Below the pieces are notes generated by a model, which saw only the letters and a list, made by a program, of their open reading frames with translations, was not told where the DNA came from and made no database searches. Positions 26,990-34,749 of a DNA stretch of 64,000 nucleotides are shown here, one piece after another. The position numbers and the translations under genes are program-made. How positions within the stretch are numbered: the stretch's first letter is position 1; every line of letters starts with the position of its first letter. This DNA is from Chitinophagaceae bacterium (lineage in GTDB: Bacteria > Bacteroidota > Bacteroidia > Chitinophagales > Chitinophagaceae): positions 62,001 through 126,000 of the forward strand of contig JADKKH010000002.1 in the NCBI GenBank assembly GCA_016720585.1, written 5' to 3'.

Positions 26990-28129
26990 TTACTTTAAAA
27001 CTTCCCGGGCTATTACCAACTTTTGTATCTCACTGGTTCCTTCACCGATCGTACAAAGTTTTGCATCCCTGTAAAATTTCTCCACCGGAAAATCCTTAGT
27101 ATATCCATAACCGCCAAATATCTGTACGGCATCATTCGCAGTTTTCACGGCCACTTCGCTGGCATAATATTTTGCCATGGCCGCTTCCTTGGTCATCGGT
27201 TGTTTTCTTTCTTTTAAATCACAGGCTTGTAACGTCAGCAAATCAGCCGCCATGATTTCGGTGGCCATATCGGCCAACTTAAAAGAGATACCCTGGAAAC
27301 TGGAAATAGGCTGGTCAAACTGTTGGCGTTCCTGTGAATACTTTAAAGCGGCTTCATAAGCCCCTTTAGCTATACCCAATGAAAGAGAAGCAATAGAAAT
27401 TCTTCCTCCATCTAATATTTTCATCGCCTGCTTAAACCCGCCGCCCACTTCGCCCAGCCGGTTTGCATCCGGGATGCGGCAATTATCAAAGATCATCTCA
27501 GCAGTTTCACTGGCCCGCATGCCTAATTTATTTTCTTTTTTTCCTGCGCTGAAACCTTTCGTTCCCTTTTCAACCACAAAGGCAGTTGAATTGTTTTTTG
27601 CCCTCGGTTCACCGGTTCTGCAAATCACTATTGCCAGGTCACCACTTTTACCATGAGTAATCCAGCTTTTGGTTCCGTTTATCACCCAGTCATTACCCTC
27701 TTTCACCGCCAGACATTTCATATTTCCTGCATCACTGCCTGTATTGGCTTCCGTCAAACCCCAGGCACCTATCCATTCTGCAGTAGCCAGTTTGGGCAAC
27801 CATTTTTTCTTTTGTTCCTCATTGCCAAAAGTCAGGATATGACCCGTACAAAGAGAATTATGCGCTGCCAGGCTCAGTCCTATCGAACCACAAACTTTTG
27901 CGATTTCTTCAATAATGGTTTTGTATTCAAAATAAGAAAGCCCGGCACCGCCATATTCATGTGGAACCAGCACTCCCATTAATCCCAATTTTCCCATTTC
28001 CTTAAATACAGGAAGTGGAAACTCCTGGCTTTCGTCCCATTCCATTACACGAGGTTTGATATATTGCTGAGCAAAGTCCCGGGCAGTTTGAGCTACTTGT
28101 CTGGTCAGCTCAGAAGATTGAAAATTCAT
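26990..28129 (-). CDS. Acyl-CoA dehydrogenase
   Basis: A 379-residue FAD enzyme that introduces the alpha-beta double bond in acyl-CoA during beta-oxidation or amino acid breakdown, passing electrons to ETF. Seen in order: an all-helical N-domain, GLTEANTGSDAG with the WVINGTKSWITHG flavin loop, then QIFGGYGYTKDFPVEKFYRD and the base-bearing GEGTSEIQ near the C-terminus. This is the SCAD/isovaleryl-CoA layout. The frame extends to GTG 28189 across a hairpin, but ATG 28129 (MNFQSSEL) is the proper start. Chain-length preference cannot be read. Confidence 0.94.
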   Translation of the reverse strand: MNFQSSELTRQVAQTARDFAQQYIKPRVMEWDESQEFPLPVFKEMGKLGLMGVLVPHEYGGAGLSYFEYKTIIEEIAKVCGSIGLSLAAHNSLCTGHILTFGNEEQKKKWLPKLATAEWIGAWGLTEANTGSDAGNMKCLAVKEGNDWVINGTKSWITHGKSGDLAIVICRTGEPRAKNNSTAFVVEKGTKGFSAGKKENKLGMRASETAEMIFDNCRIPDANRLGEVGGGFKQAMKILDGGRISIASLSLGIAKGAYEAALKYSQERQQFDQPISSFQGISFKLADMATEIMAADLLTLQACDLKERKQPMTKEAAMAKYYASEVAVKTANDAVQIFGGYGYTKDFPVEKFYRDAKLCTIGEGTSEIQKLVIAREVLK

Positions 28130-28159
28130 ACAAGTATAATCGTTGGTGATATTGTAATA

Positions 28160-28192
28160 ACTGTGCCACTCCAGGTCTAGGGGTGGCACAGT
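28160..28192. promoter_or_regulatory. 13-bp inverted repeat upstream of the acyl-CoA dehydrogenase
   Basis: ACTGTGCCACTCC (28160-28172) and GGGGTGGCACAGT (28180-28192) are inverted arms with one T-G pair and a 7-nt loop. There is no T tract, so it is not a simple terminator. It starts 31 bp upstream of the ATG at 28129. The rest of the gap to 28373 holds a short CCCATCACT tandem repeat and nothing else recognisable. Confidence 0.5.
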
Positions 28193-28373
28193 CTTGGGCC
28201 TTCAAATGAAGGCAAGCAATCGTTATCACTCCCATCACTCCCATCATTAAAGGCAGGTGCAAGGTAAGGGAAAAACAAATTAAAACTAACAAGTGTTAGT
28301 AAAAATAAGGGGCAACTATATACCAGTTGGGACACGGAAGAAAGTAACACCTATTTCTTTTTATCCGGAAACA

Positions 28374-29150
28374 TCAGTTGAATTGCAGTTGTAAACCATC
28401 ATATGCCAGGTGAATCCCTTCCGGAAGTTCAGCCTCTATTTCGGCATGAAGACCCAACTGGTGTGAAATATGTGTAAAATAAGCAGCCGGTACTTTTAAT
28501 TCCCGTGCCAGCAAAATGGCTTCTTCTAATGTAAAATGGGAAATATGCTTTTGCTTGCGCAATGCATTTAATACCAGCACTTCACTGCCTAATATTTTTT
28601 CTTTCTCAGCTGCATCAATCCGGTTTGCATCTGTGATATATGTGAACTTCCCGAACCGGAAACCCAGTACCGGCATCTTCAAATGCCAGACAAGGATGGG
28701 CGTAACGGGAATATCTCCAACAATAAAAGTTTCAAGGGTTATCGTATTTAAATTTAATTCCGGGATCCCGGGATATTTGGTATCGGCGAAAGCATAATAA
28801 AAATCCCTTCGTAAAGCCTCTTCCGTTAAGGAATCAGCATAAATCTCCATGGGCTTTTTGGAAAAAAAATTGAAGGCCCTGATATCGTCAAGTCCTGCCA
28901 GGTGATCTTTATGCGGATGGGTAAACAATACTGCATCGAGATGTTTTACTTTTTGACGAAGCATCTGGTACCGGAAGTCGGGACCGGTATCTACTACCAA
29001 CCGGGTATAAGGAGACTCAACAAGAATACTGGAACGAAGCCGGTTATCTTTTTTATCCCGGGAAATACATACTTCGCAATCACAGCCAATCATCGGTACA
29101 CCACTGCTGGTGCCACTGCCCAGAAATGTTATTTTAAGCGGGGGATACAC
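28374..29150 (-). CDS. PhnP-like metallo-beta-lactamase-fold hydrolase
   Basis: A 258-residue cytoplasmic enzyme. LGSGTSSGVPMIGCDCEVC at the start and THPHKDHLAGLDD (the HxHxDH di-metal motif) are those of the PhnP/tRNase Z-like phosphodiesterase branch. Later His ligands fit YITDANRID and YFTHISHQLG. The frame begins at GTG 29150, and no upstream in-frame ATG exists, so a GTG start is likely. Homologues are annotated as MBL-fold or lipoate-protein-ligase-associated hydrolases; the substrate here is unknown. Confidence 0.9.
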   Translation of the reverse strand: MYPPLKITFLGSGTSSGVPMIGCDCEVCISRDKKDNRLRSSILVESPYTRLVVDTGPDFRYQMLRQKVKHLDAVLFTHPHKDHLAGLDDIRAFNFFSKKPMEIYADSLTEEALRRDFYYAFADTKYPGIPELNLNTITLETFIVGDIPVTPILVWHLKMPVLGFRFGKFTYITDANRIDAAEKEKILGSEVLVLNALRKQKHISHFTLEEAILLARELKVPAAYFTHISHQLGLHAEIEAELPEGIHLAYDGLQLQFN

Positions 29151-29275
29151 AGGTAAAAATAAGCCCGCCGGGCCAAAAAATAAAAAATGAAAATTGCCGG
29201 GCAGGAAATGAGCGGGGAATAATCATAAGGAAGAATAAGTAAAAATCCCCTCTCCGATTTTTCATTTCTCAGACA

Positions 29276-29563
29276 TCAGGCCAATTTCTCCGGGCTCTCA
29301 GTCTGTAATTTGGAGATGATTTCGATATACAGTTTTTTCGATTCCTGGGTCAGTGTTTCCGTATTAATATCCAGTTGCGGAATCAGCTCTAACAGAGTAT
29401 TAATGCGACCCTCAGTTTGCAGAAATTTATTCAATACCACAACTTTCCTGTCCTCAAGTATGCAATAGCCGCTTTGAAAAGTTCCCCTTTCATAGCGAAG
29501 TACATAACCCATTTCTTCAGGAATGGCCTCTAATTTATCCAGGGTATATTGCGTGTATTTCAT
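29276..29563 (-). CDS. Small conserved-looking protein of unknown function
   Basis: A 95-residue acidic protein without signal peptide or membrane segment. It has a central strand pattern (FQSGYCILEDRKVVVLNKF) followed by two predicted helices (RINTLLELIPQLD and SKKLYIEIISKL). The clean ATG, sensible codon pattern and a -7 element 37 bp upstream support a real gene. I do not recognise a family. It lies 110 bp downstream of porX on the same strand and may be read from it too, but a role in secretion is only guilt by association. Confidence 0.65.
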   Translation of the reverse strand: MKYTQYTLDKLEAIPEEMGYVLRYERGTFQSGYCILEDRKVVVLNKFLQTEGRINTLLELIPQLDINTETLTQESKKLYIEIISKLQTESPEKLA

Positions 29564-29599
29564 AGTGAATGGTAACTAATCAATAGTGAATTAATTAAA

Positions 29600-29607
29600 C
29601 AAATGTA
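29600..29607 (-). promoter_or_regulatory. Candidate -7 promoter element for the small gene at 29276-29563
   Basis: Reads TACATTTG on the minus strand, an exact TAnnTTTG match 37 bp upstream of the ATG. No clear -33 element. Confidence 0.4.
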
Positions 29608-29673
29608 AAATACTCTTTACCGGAAAAGAGCGGATGGCCATTATTATTTTCCACACACCGCGCACTAATTACT

Positions 29674-31230
29674 TTATTTACTTTGCATTTTTATTACCGG
29701 CACAATCATTTCTTCCAGGCTAACTCCCCCATGCTGAAAAGTGTTCCGGTAATAATTGACATAATAATTATAATTGTTCGGATAACACAAAAAGCTGTCC
29801 TCCTTAGCAAAAATGAAGGATGAATTAATAGTGGGTACCGGTAAGCCCGCTTCTCTCGGGTCGCGGAACGCCAGTACTTCTTTAGGTTCATAATTCAGGT
29901 TACGTCCATGTTTGTACCGGAGATTGGTGGTGGTTTGCTTATCTCCCACTACTTTACAGGGAGTTTTTACCCGCACGCTGCCATGATCGGTAGCCAGAAT
30001 GATTTTGATATTTTTATCGGCAATCTTTTTCAATGCCTGGTGGAGCGGGGAATGCTCAAACCAGGATGTGGTGATACTCCGGTAACTTATTTCATCGCTG
30101 GCAAGCTCTTTCAGCACTTCCATTTCTGTTCTGGCATGGCTCAGCATATCCACGAAATTGTAAACAATAACATTGATATCATTATTCAGCAGATTATGAA
30201 TATTATTCAATAGGTCAAGCCCGGCCTGGTTATTGACCACTTTGGTATAGGAAATTTTTAAATCAGCCTTACCCAGCCGTTTCAATTGCGCCCGGAAAAG
30301 TTCTTCTTCATGCAGATTTTTTCCGCCCTCTTCTTCATCATTTTTCCACTGCAAGGGAAATTGTTTTTCAATATCCATCGGCATCAGCCCGGCAAAAATG
30401 GCATTACGGCAATACTGGGTGGCCGTGGGGAGTATACTGTAAAAACTTTCTTCTTCCTGGATCCGGAAACTCTCGGAAAAAATGGGCTGAATGGCCTTCC
30501 ATTGATCGAAACGTAAATTATCAATCAGCACAAAAAATAAAGGCACCCCTTTTTCCAGGTGTGGCAAAACTTTAAATTTCATCAGGGTGTGACTCATAAC
30601 CGGGCCCTCTGTACTCCTGGGACTTACCCAGCCCGCATAATTTCTCGAAACAAATTTGAAAAATTCTGTATTGGCTTCACTCTTCTGGCTTTGCAATATT
30701 TCCTGCATTTCTGGGCTGTCACTCTTTTCCATTTCAAGCTCCCAGTAAACTAATTTCCGGTAAATGTCCATCCATTCATTATAATCGGGATTGCTGTTAA
30801 GTGCCGTGAATAAATGGCGAAACTGCTGTTGATAGGCGGTGGTTGTTTTTTCTGCCACCAATCTGCGGTTATCAATTATTTTTTTCAAACTCAGCCAAAC
30901 CTGGTTAGGGTTAACGGGCTTGATAAGGTAATCACTTATCTGGCTGCCGATGGCTTCATCCATCAGGTTTTCAGTTTCGTTTTTGGTAATCAAAACGACC
31001 GGGAGCGACTGGTTTATTTCTTTTATTTTGGCCAGTGTTTCCAGTCCGGTAATGCCGGGCATACTTTCATCGATCAGCACTACATCCACCGGGTTATCCT
31101 TTACATAATCAATGGCATCAAACCCATTCGTGAAGGTTTGTACCTCATATCCTTTATTCTCCAAAAATAATTTCTGGGATTGCAAACTTTCGATTTCGTC
31201 ATCCACCCATATAATTCTTGCTACTGCCAT
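29674..31230 (-). CDS. porX: T9SS response regulator PorX (receiver plus PglZ/alkaline-phosphatase-type domain)
   Basis: A 518-residue two-domain protein. The receiver (1-120) has D10/D11, phospho-acceptor D54 in LIDESMPG and K104 in YLIKP. A helical linker (about 125-215) precedes a PglZ-like domain of the alkaline phosphatase superfamily. Metal and nucleophile residues are visible: D237 in VLIDNLRFD, T269/T271 in LPTATQYCR, and the ATDHGS motif. This is the PorX architecture; in Porphyromonas and Flavobacterium, PorX with PorY controls type IX secretion and hydrolyses oligonucleotides. PorY is not in the window. Two T9SS cargo genes in this window may depend on it. Confidence 0.93.
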   Translation of the reverse strand: MAVARIIWVDDEIESLQSQKLFLENKGYEVQTFTNGFDAIDYVKDNPVDVVLIDESMPGITGLETLAKIKEINQSLPVVLITKNETENLMDEAIGSQISDYLIKPVNPNQVWLSLKKIIDNRRLVAEKTTTAYQQQFRHLFTALNSNPDYNEWMDIYRKLVYWELEMEKSDSPEMQEILQSQKSEANTEFFKFVSRNYAGWVSPRSTEGPVMSHTLMKFKVLPHLEKGVPLFFVLIDNLRFDQWKAIQPIFSESFRIQEEESFYSILPTATQYCRNAIFAGLMPMDIEKQFPLQWKNDEEEGGKNLHEEELFRAQLKRLGKADLKISYTKVVNNQAGLDLLNNIHNLLNNDINVIVYNFVDMLSHARTEMEVLKELASDEISYRSITTSWFEHSPLHQALKKIADKNIKIILATDHGSVRVKTPCKVVGDKQTTTNLRYKHGRNLNYEPKEVLAFRDPREAGLPVPTINSSFIFAKEDSFLCYPNNYNYYVNYYRNTFQHGGVSLEEMIVPVIKMQSK

Positions 31231-31235
31231 GTTTG

Positions 31236-31280
31236 TATCTTGTTGCTGGTTACGGGTTACTGGTTACTTGTCACTGGTTA
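31236..31280. repeat. GGTTACTGGTTACT-type dispersed repeat, left of the HD gene
   Basis: Contains GTTGCTGG followed by GGTTAC units (31248-31253, 31255-31260, 31262-31267) and GTCACTGGTTA (31270-31280). A related copy lies just after the HD gene (32639-32716). This style of short direct repeat is familiar from Bacteroidota intergenic regions. Confidence 0.45.
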
Positions 31281-31311
31281 TTTTCCAAAGGAAAAGTTCT
31301 TGCATCCTTAG

Positions 31312-31383
31312 CAAAGCTAAACAGAGACAAAAAACCAGCACCCAGCCAAAAATAGCTTATTAAATTCACCCTTTGTACTTTTG
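31312..31383. promoter_or_regulatory. Candidate divergent promoters for porX and the HD gene
   Basis: On the minus strand TAGCTTTG (31319-31312) lies 82 bp before the porX ATG, and TATTTTTG (31354-31347) is a second match. On the plus strand TACTTTTG (31376-31383) lies 39 bp before the HD gene. All match TAnnTTTG exactly; convincing -33 elements are not seen. Confidence 0.4.
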
Positions 31384-31421
31384 TCGGCTGCCTTGTACGG
31401 GCCTTTAACAAAAAAGCAACA

Positions 31422-32639
31422 ATGAAGTCAGTCCGCAAAATCATCAATGACCCGGTCTATGGTTTTATTACTATTGATCACCCGTTGATACTGCAAATAA
31501 TTTCTCATCCCTGGTACCAGCGGCTGCGCAATATTCACCAGATGGCTTTTGCTCATTTAGTCTATCCGGGAGCGGTTCATTCCAGGCTGCATCATTCATT
31601 GGGGGCTTACCACTTAATGACTACGGCACTGAGTGAATTAAAAAGCAAAGACGTTGATATCACCGCAGCAGAAGAGTTGGGAGCCAAAGTGGCCATATTG
31701 TTACATGATATCGGCCATGGACCATTTTCCCATGCCCTGGAAAATGAGCTGATCAAAGATGTGCATCATGAAACGATCTCCATACTGCTGATGCGGAAAT
31801 TAAATGAAGAATTTAGCGGGCAACTGCAAACAGCCATTGACATTTTTACCAATAACTATCCCAAAAGATTTTTACACCAGTTAGTTTCCGGTCAGCTGGA
31901 TGTGGACCGCATGGATTATCTGAACCGGGATAGTTTTTTTACCGGCGTTGCGGAAGGCGTGATCGGGTATGACCGCATCATCAAAATGCTGACAGTAAAG
32001 GATGGCGATCTGATGGTGGAGGAGAAAGCTATTTACTCTATTGAAAAATTTTTAGTGTCCCGCCGCCTTATGTACTGGCAGGTCTACCTCCACAAAACAG
32101 TATTGTGTGCTGAAATGATGCTAATAAAAATCATCCGTCGCGCCAAAGAGCTTATCGGGAATGGGCAAACCGCTACAGCAGCAACAGAGGAATTAAATTT
32201 TTTTTTAAAAAATTCCAATGCCGATAGGCCCATAGAACAGCATCTGGAAACCTTTTGCCGGCTTGATGATCATGACATGATGACCACTATTAAAAACTGG
32301 AGTCACCATCCTGATAAAATATTAGCCACTCTTTGCCGTTCTTTAGTGGAACGAAAATTGCTCAAAGTAAAATTACAGGCAGCCCCTTTTGAGTCGGCTT
32401 TTATTAAAGACAAAACAAGTGAAGCCTGTAAGACTTTCGGCATCACTGAACAAGAATCGGAATATTTTGTATTTACCGGTGAAGCCAGTAATACAACCTA
32501 CGATCCGGGAGACGAACGCATCAATATTTTATTCAAGGATGGAACCATAAAAGACATTTCTAAAGTGGACAATGCCCTGATCCAGCATAACCTGAAAGGA
32601 GCAGTTAAAAAATATTACATTTGTTATTATCGTTGCTAG
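31422..32639 (+). CDS. HD-domain phosphohydrolase (dGTPase-like)
   Basis: A 405-residue cytoplasmic hydrolase. The HD core is clear: RLHHSLGAYH (first His), ILLHDIGHGPFSH (the HD pair) and DVDRMDYLNRD (the distal Asp). The start PVYGFITIDHP and the C-terminal domain match the deoxyguanosinetriphosphatase-like/YdhJ group that is often next to lpxD in Bacteroidota. The substrate could be a dNTP or another nucleotide. The last codons (CYYRC then TAG) run into a dispersed repeat, so the extreme C-terminus may have been altered. Confidence 0.9.
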   Translation: MKSVRKIINDPVYGFITIDHPLILQIISHPWYQRLRNIHQMAFAHLVYPGAVHSRLHHSLGAYHLMTTALSELKSKDVDITAAEELGAKVAILLHDIGHGPFSHALENELIKDVHHETISILLMRKLNEEFSGQLQTAIDIFTNNYPKRFLHQLVSGQLDVDRMDYLNRDSFFTGVAEGVIGYDRIIKMLTVKDGDLMVEEKAIYSIEKFLVSRRLMYWQVYLHKTVLCAEMMLIKIIRRAKELIGNGQTATAATEELNFFLKNSNADRPIEQHLETFCRLDDHDMMTTIKNWSHHPDKILATLCRSLVERKLLKVKLQAAPFESAFIKDKTSEACKTFGITEQESEYFVFTGEASNTTYDPGDERINILFKDGTIKDISKVDNALIQHNLKGAVKKYYICYYRC

Positions 32640-32716
32640 TTGCTGGGTATAGGTCACTGGTAAGAAACCCTCATTCAATAAGACCCAAACCAGGAGCAAG
32701 CATCCAGAAACCAGAA
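32639..32716. repeat. Dispersed repeat right of the HD gene, with inverted half
   Basis: Begins GTTGCTGGG and continues to GTCACTGGTA like the copy at 31236-31280. It then carries an inverted-looking second half (ACCAGGAGCAAG, then CCAGAAACCAG). It fills the 79-bp gap between the HD gene and lpxD. Confidence 0.4.
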
Positions 32717-32718
32717 AT

Positions 32719-33768
32719 ATGCAATTCACAGCATTACAAATAGCCCAATTAACCGCAGGCACTGTAGAAGGCAATGCCCATGTCGCTGTGGCTTCTTTTG
32801 GAAAAATTGAAGAAGCGAAAGAAGGGCAACTAACTTTTTTTGCCAATCCCAAGTACGAAGATTTTTTGTATCGTACAAAAGCCTCCATTGTTATTATTAA
32901 TGATACCTATGAGTTGAAGCAACAGGTACCCGCAACGCTTATCCGTGTACCGGATGCTTATACGGCATTTGCCACTTTGCTCAGTAAGTACCAGGAGATA
33001 ATGCAACTGCAGCTCATTGGTATCCAGGAACCCGGCTATAGGGCAAAAACAGCGTGTTATGGGCAAAATGTTTTTATCGGTGCTTTCACTTACCTGGGTG
33101 AACATGTAAAAATCGGCGACAACTGTAAAATTTTTCCCCAGGTCTATCTCGGGGATAATGTCTCTATTGGTGATAACTGTATAATTCATCCCGGTGTAAA
33201 AATTTATGCTGATTGTAAAGTCGGAAACCAGGTTACGATACATGCCGGATCGGTAATCGGCAGTGATGGTTTTGGTTTTGCCCCTCAAGCAGATGGCAGT
33301 TTGAAAAAAGTACCCCAGATCGGAAATGTAATTATTGAAGACCTGGTGGAGATAGGATCTAATACAACGATAGACAGGGCCACCATTGGTTCAACCATTA
33401 TAAAAAGCGGGGCAAAGCTTGATAACCTGATCCAGATTGCCCATAATGTGGAAATAGGCAATAGAACAGTAATAGCGGCCCAGGCAGGGATCAGTGGCAG
33501 TACGAAAATAGGTAATGGGGTGATGATAGGCGGACAGGCCGGCATTGTCGGTCATATTCAGATTGCAGATGGCTCAAAAATCAATGCACAGGCCGGACTG
33601 GGCAAATCATTAAAAATACCCGGTTCTGTTGTTACCGGCTCGCCGGCTTATGATTATAATAAAGCCATACGAAGTCAGTCATTGGCCCGTAACTTACCAG
33701 AGATGGAAAAAAGAATTAAAGAACTGGAAGCCCTGGTGAAACAGTTGCTTAAAGAAAAAATTGCTTAG
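32719..33768 (+). CDS. lpxD: UDP-3-O-acylglucosamine N-acyltransferase
   Basis: A 349-residue cytoplasmic enzyme that adds the N-linked acyl chain in lipid A synthesis. The N-terminal uridine-binding domain (1-100) is followed by a left-handed beta helix of hexapeptide repeats (about 105-310) with catalytic H242 in IQIAHNVEIG. A C-terminal helix trimerises the enzyme. The start is ATG 32719. The order HD - lpxD is usual for the phylum; the next gene is a glycosyltransferase, not lpxC. Confidence 0.96.
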   Translation: MQFTALQIAQLTAGTVEGNAHVAVASFGKIEEAKEGQLTFFANPKYEDFLYRTKASIVIINDTYELKQQVPATLIRVPDAYTAFATLLSKYQEIMQLQLIGIQEPGYRAKTACYGQNVFIGAFTYLGEHVKIGDNCKIFPQVYLGDNVSIGDNCIIHPGVKIYADCKVGNQVTIHAGSVIGSDGFGFAPQADGSLKKVPQIGNVIIEDLVEIGSNTTIDRATIGSTIIKSGAKLDNLIQIAHNVEIGNRTVIAAQAGISGSTKIGNGVMIGGQAGIVGHIQIADGSKINAQAGLGKSLKIPGSVVTGSPAYDYNKAIRSQSLARNLPEMEKRIKELEALVKQLLKEKIA

Positions 33769-33789
33769 CGTTTGCATAATTAATATCCG

Positions 33790-34665
33790 ATGAAAATCTG
33801 CGGTTTCACTTTTGTTCGCAATGCGGTTAAATATGATTACCCGGTTGTAGAATCTATTACATCCATTCTCCCCATTGTTGACCAGTTCATCGTTAGTGTA
33901 GGCAATTGCGCCGATGGCACATTGGAACTTATTGAATCCATCGGGTCACCAAAAATAAAGATTGTGCATTCTGTCTGGAATGATTCACTTAAAGAAGGTG
34001 GCCGGGTACTTGCGGCTGAGACAGATAAAGTATTAGCCCAGGTTCCGGCTGATTATGACTGGGCTTTTTATCTGCAGGCCGATGAAGTGGTGCATGAAGA
34101 GGATCTGGACCCTATTGTTAAAGCTGCCAGCCAGTATGTCCATGATAAAAGAGTAGAGGGATTTCTTTTTAACTATATACATTTTTACGGAACATATGAT
34201 TATGTAGGTGATTCCCGCCGATGGTATGGGCATGAAATAAGATTGATCAGGAATAATGGCACCATTTCATCCTACCGGGATGCACAGGGGTTTCGAACCC
34301 GGCAAAATAAAAAACTGCGGGTAAAAAAAATTGATGCCAAAATCTATCACTATGGCTGGGTACGCCATCCGCATAAACAATTAGAAAAGCTCAGTAATTT
34401 TTACAGTCTTTGGAACGGAGAAAAATATGCCGTCCCCCAATTGAAGGACAATGACCAGTTTGATTTTTTAAAAGATGCTGATTCTCTGGCTATTTTCAAA
34501 GGCACGCATCCCGGGGTCATGCAAAAAAGAGTTGGTGAAAAAAATTGGCAGGCCGATTTTGATGTGCGTTTGAAAAATTTTTCAGCAAAAGACCGCCTGC
34601 TCTACCGGATAGAGAAACTAACGGGTAAACGGTTATTTGATTACAGAAATTACCGTATCATCTGA
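33790..34665 (+). CDS. Family 2 glycosyltransferase
   Basis: A 291-residue protein with GT-A features: GFTFVRNAVKYDYPV at the N-terminus, then a NCADGT loop and the metal-binding LQADEVVHEEDL. The remaining part has many basic and aromatic residues and no membrane helix, so it is cytoplasmic or peripheral. Sugar donor and acceptor are unknown. It lies 21 bp after lpxD and 84 bp before lpxC/fabZ on the same strand, inside the lipid A cluster, so lipopolysaccharide core or glycolipid modification is a fair inference but not shown. Confidence 0.88.
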   Translation: MKICGFTFVRNAVKYDYPVVESITSILPIVDQFIVSVGNCADGTLELIESIGSPKIKIVHSVWNDSLKEGGRVLAAETDKVLAQVPADYDWAFYLQADEVVHEEDLDPIVKAASQYVHDKRVEGFLFNYIHFYGTYDYVGDSRRWYGHEIRLIRNNGTISSYRDAQGFRTRQNKKLRVKKIDAKIYHYGWVRHPHKQLEKLSNFYSLWNGEKYAVPQLKDNDQFDFLKDADSLAIFKGTHPGVMQKRVGEKNWQADFDVRLKNFSAKDRLLYRIEKLTGKRLFDYRNYRII

Positions 34666-34694
34666 ACATAACCTCCGGTTTTGGGGGTAAATCC

Positions 34695-34702
34695 TATCTT
34701 TG
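34695..34702 (+). promoter_or_regulatory. Candidate -7 promoter element for lpxC/fabZ
   Basis: TATCTTTG, an exact TAnnTTTG match. It is only 5 bp before an in-frame ATG (34708) and 47 bp before the preferred ATG (34750). If used, it fixes the translation start at 34750 or makes 34708 a leaderless start. Confidence 0.45.
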
Positions 34703-34749
34703 CCCGCATGATTTCTTCGACAAAAAATAAGCCTTATATTGCTGATATT

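Noticed and set aside
28130..28189. GTG-initiated N-terminal extension of the acyl-CoA dehydrogenase
   Set aside because: The extension is encoded by the hairpin at 28160-28192, and the family start matches ATG 28129.
28205..28250. CCCATCACT tandem units as a possible CRISPR or VNTR
   Set aside because: Only two to three short units with no spacers; simple-sequence noise.
32830..33288. Minus-strand open frame of 152 codons within lpxD
   Set aside because: It is a mirror of the hexapeptide-repeat coding frame of lpxD, where repeated codons keep the reverse strand open.
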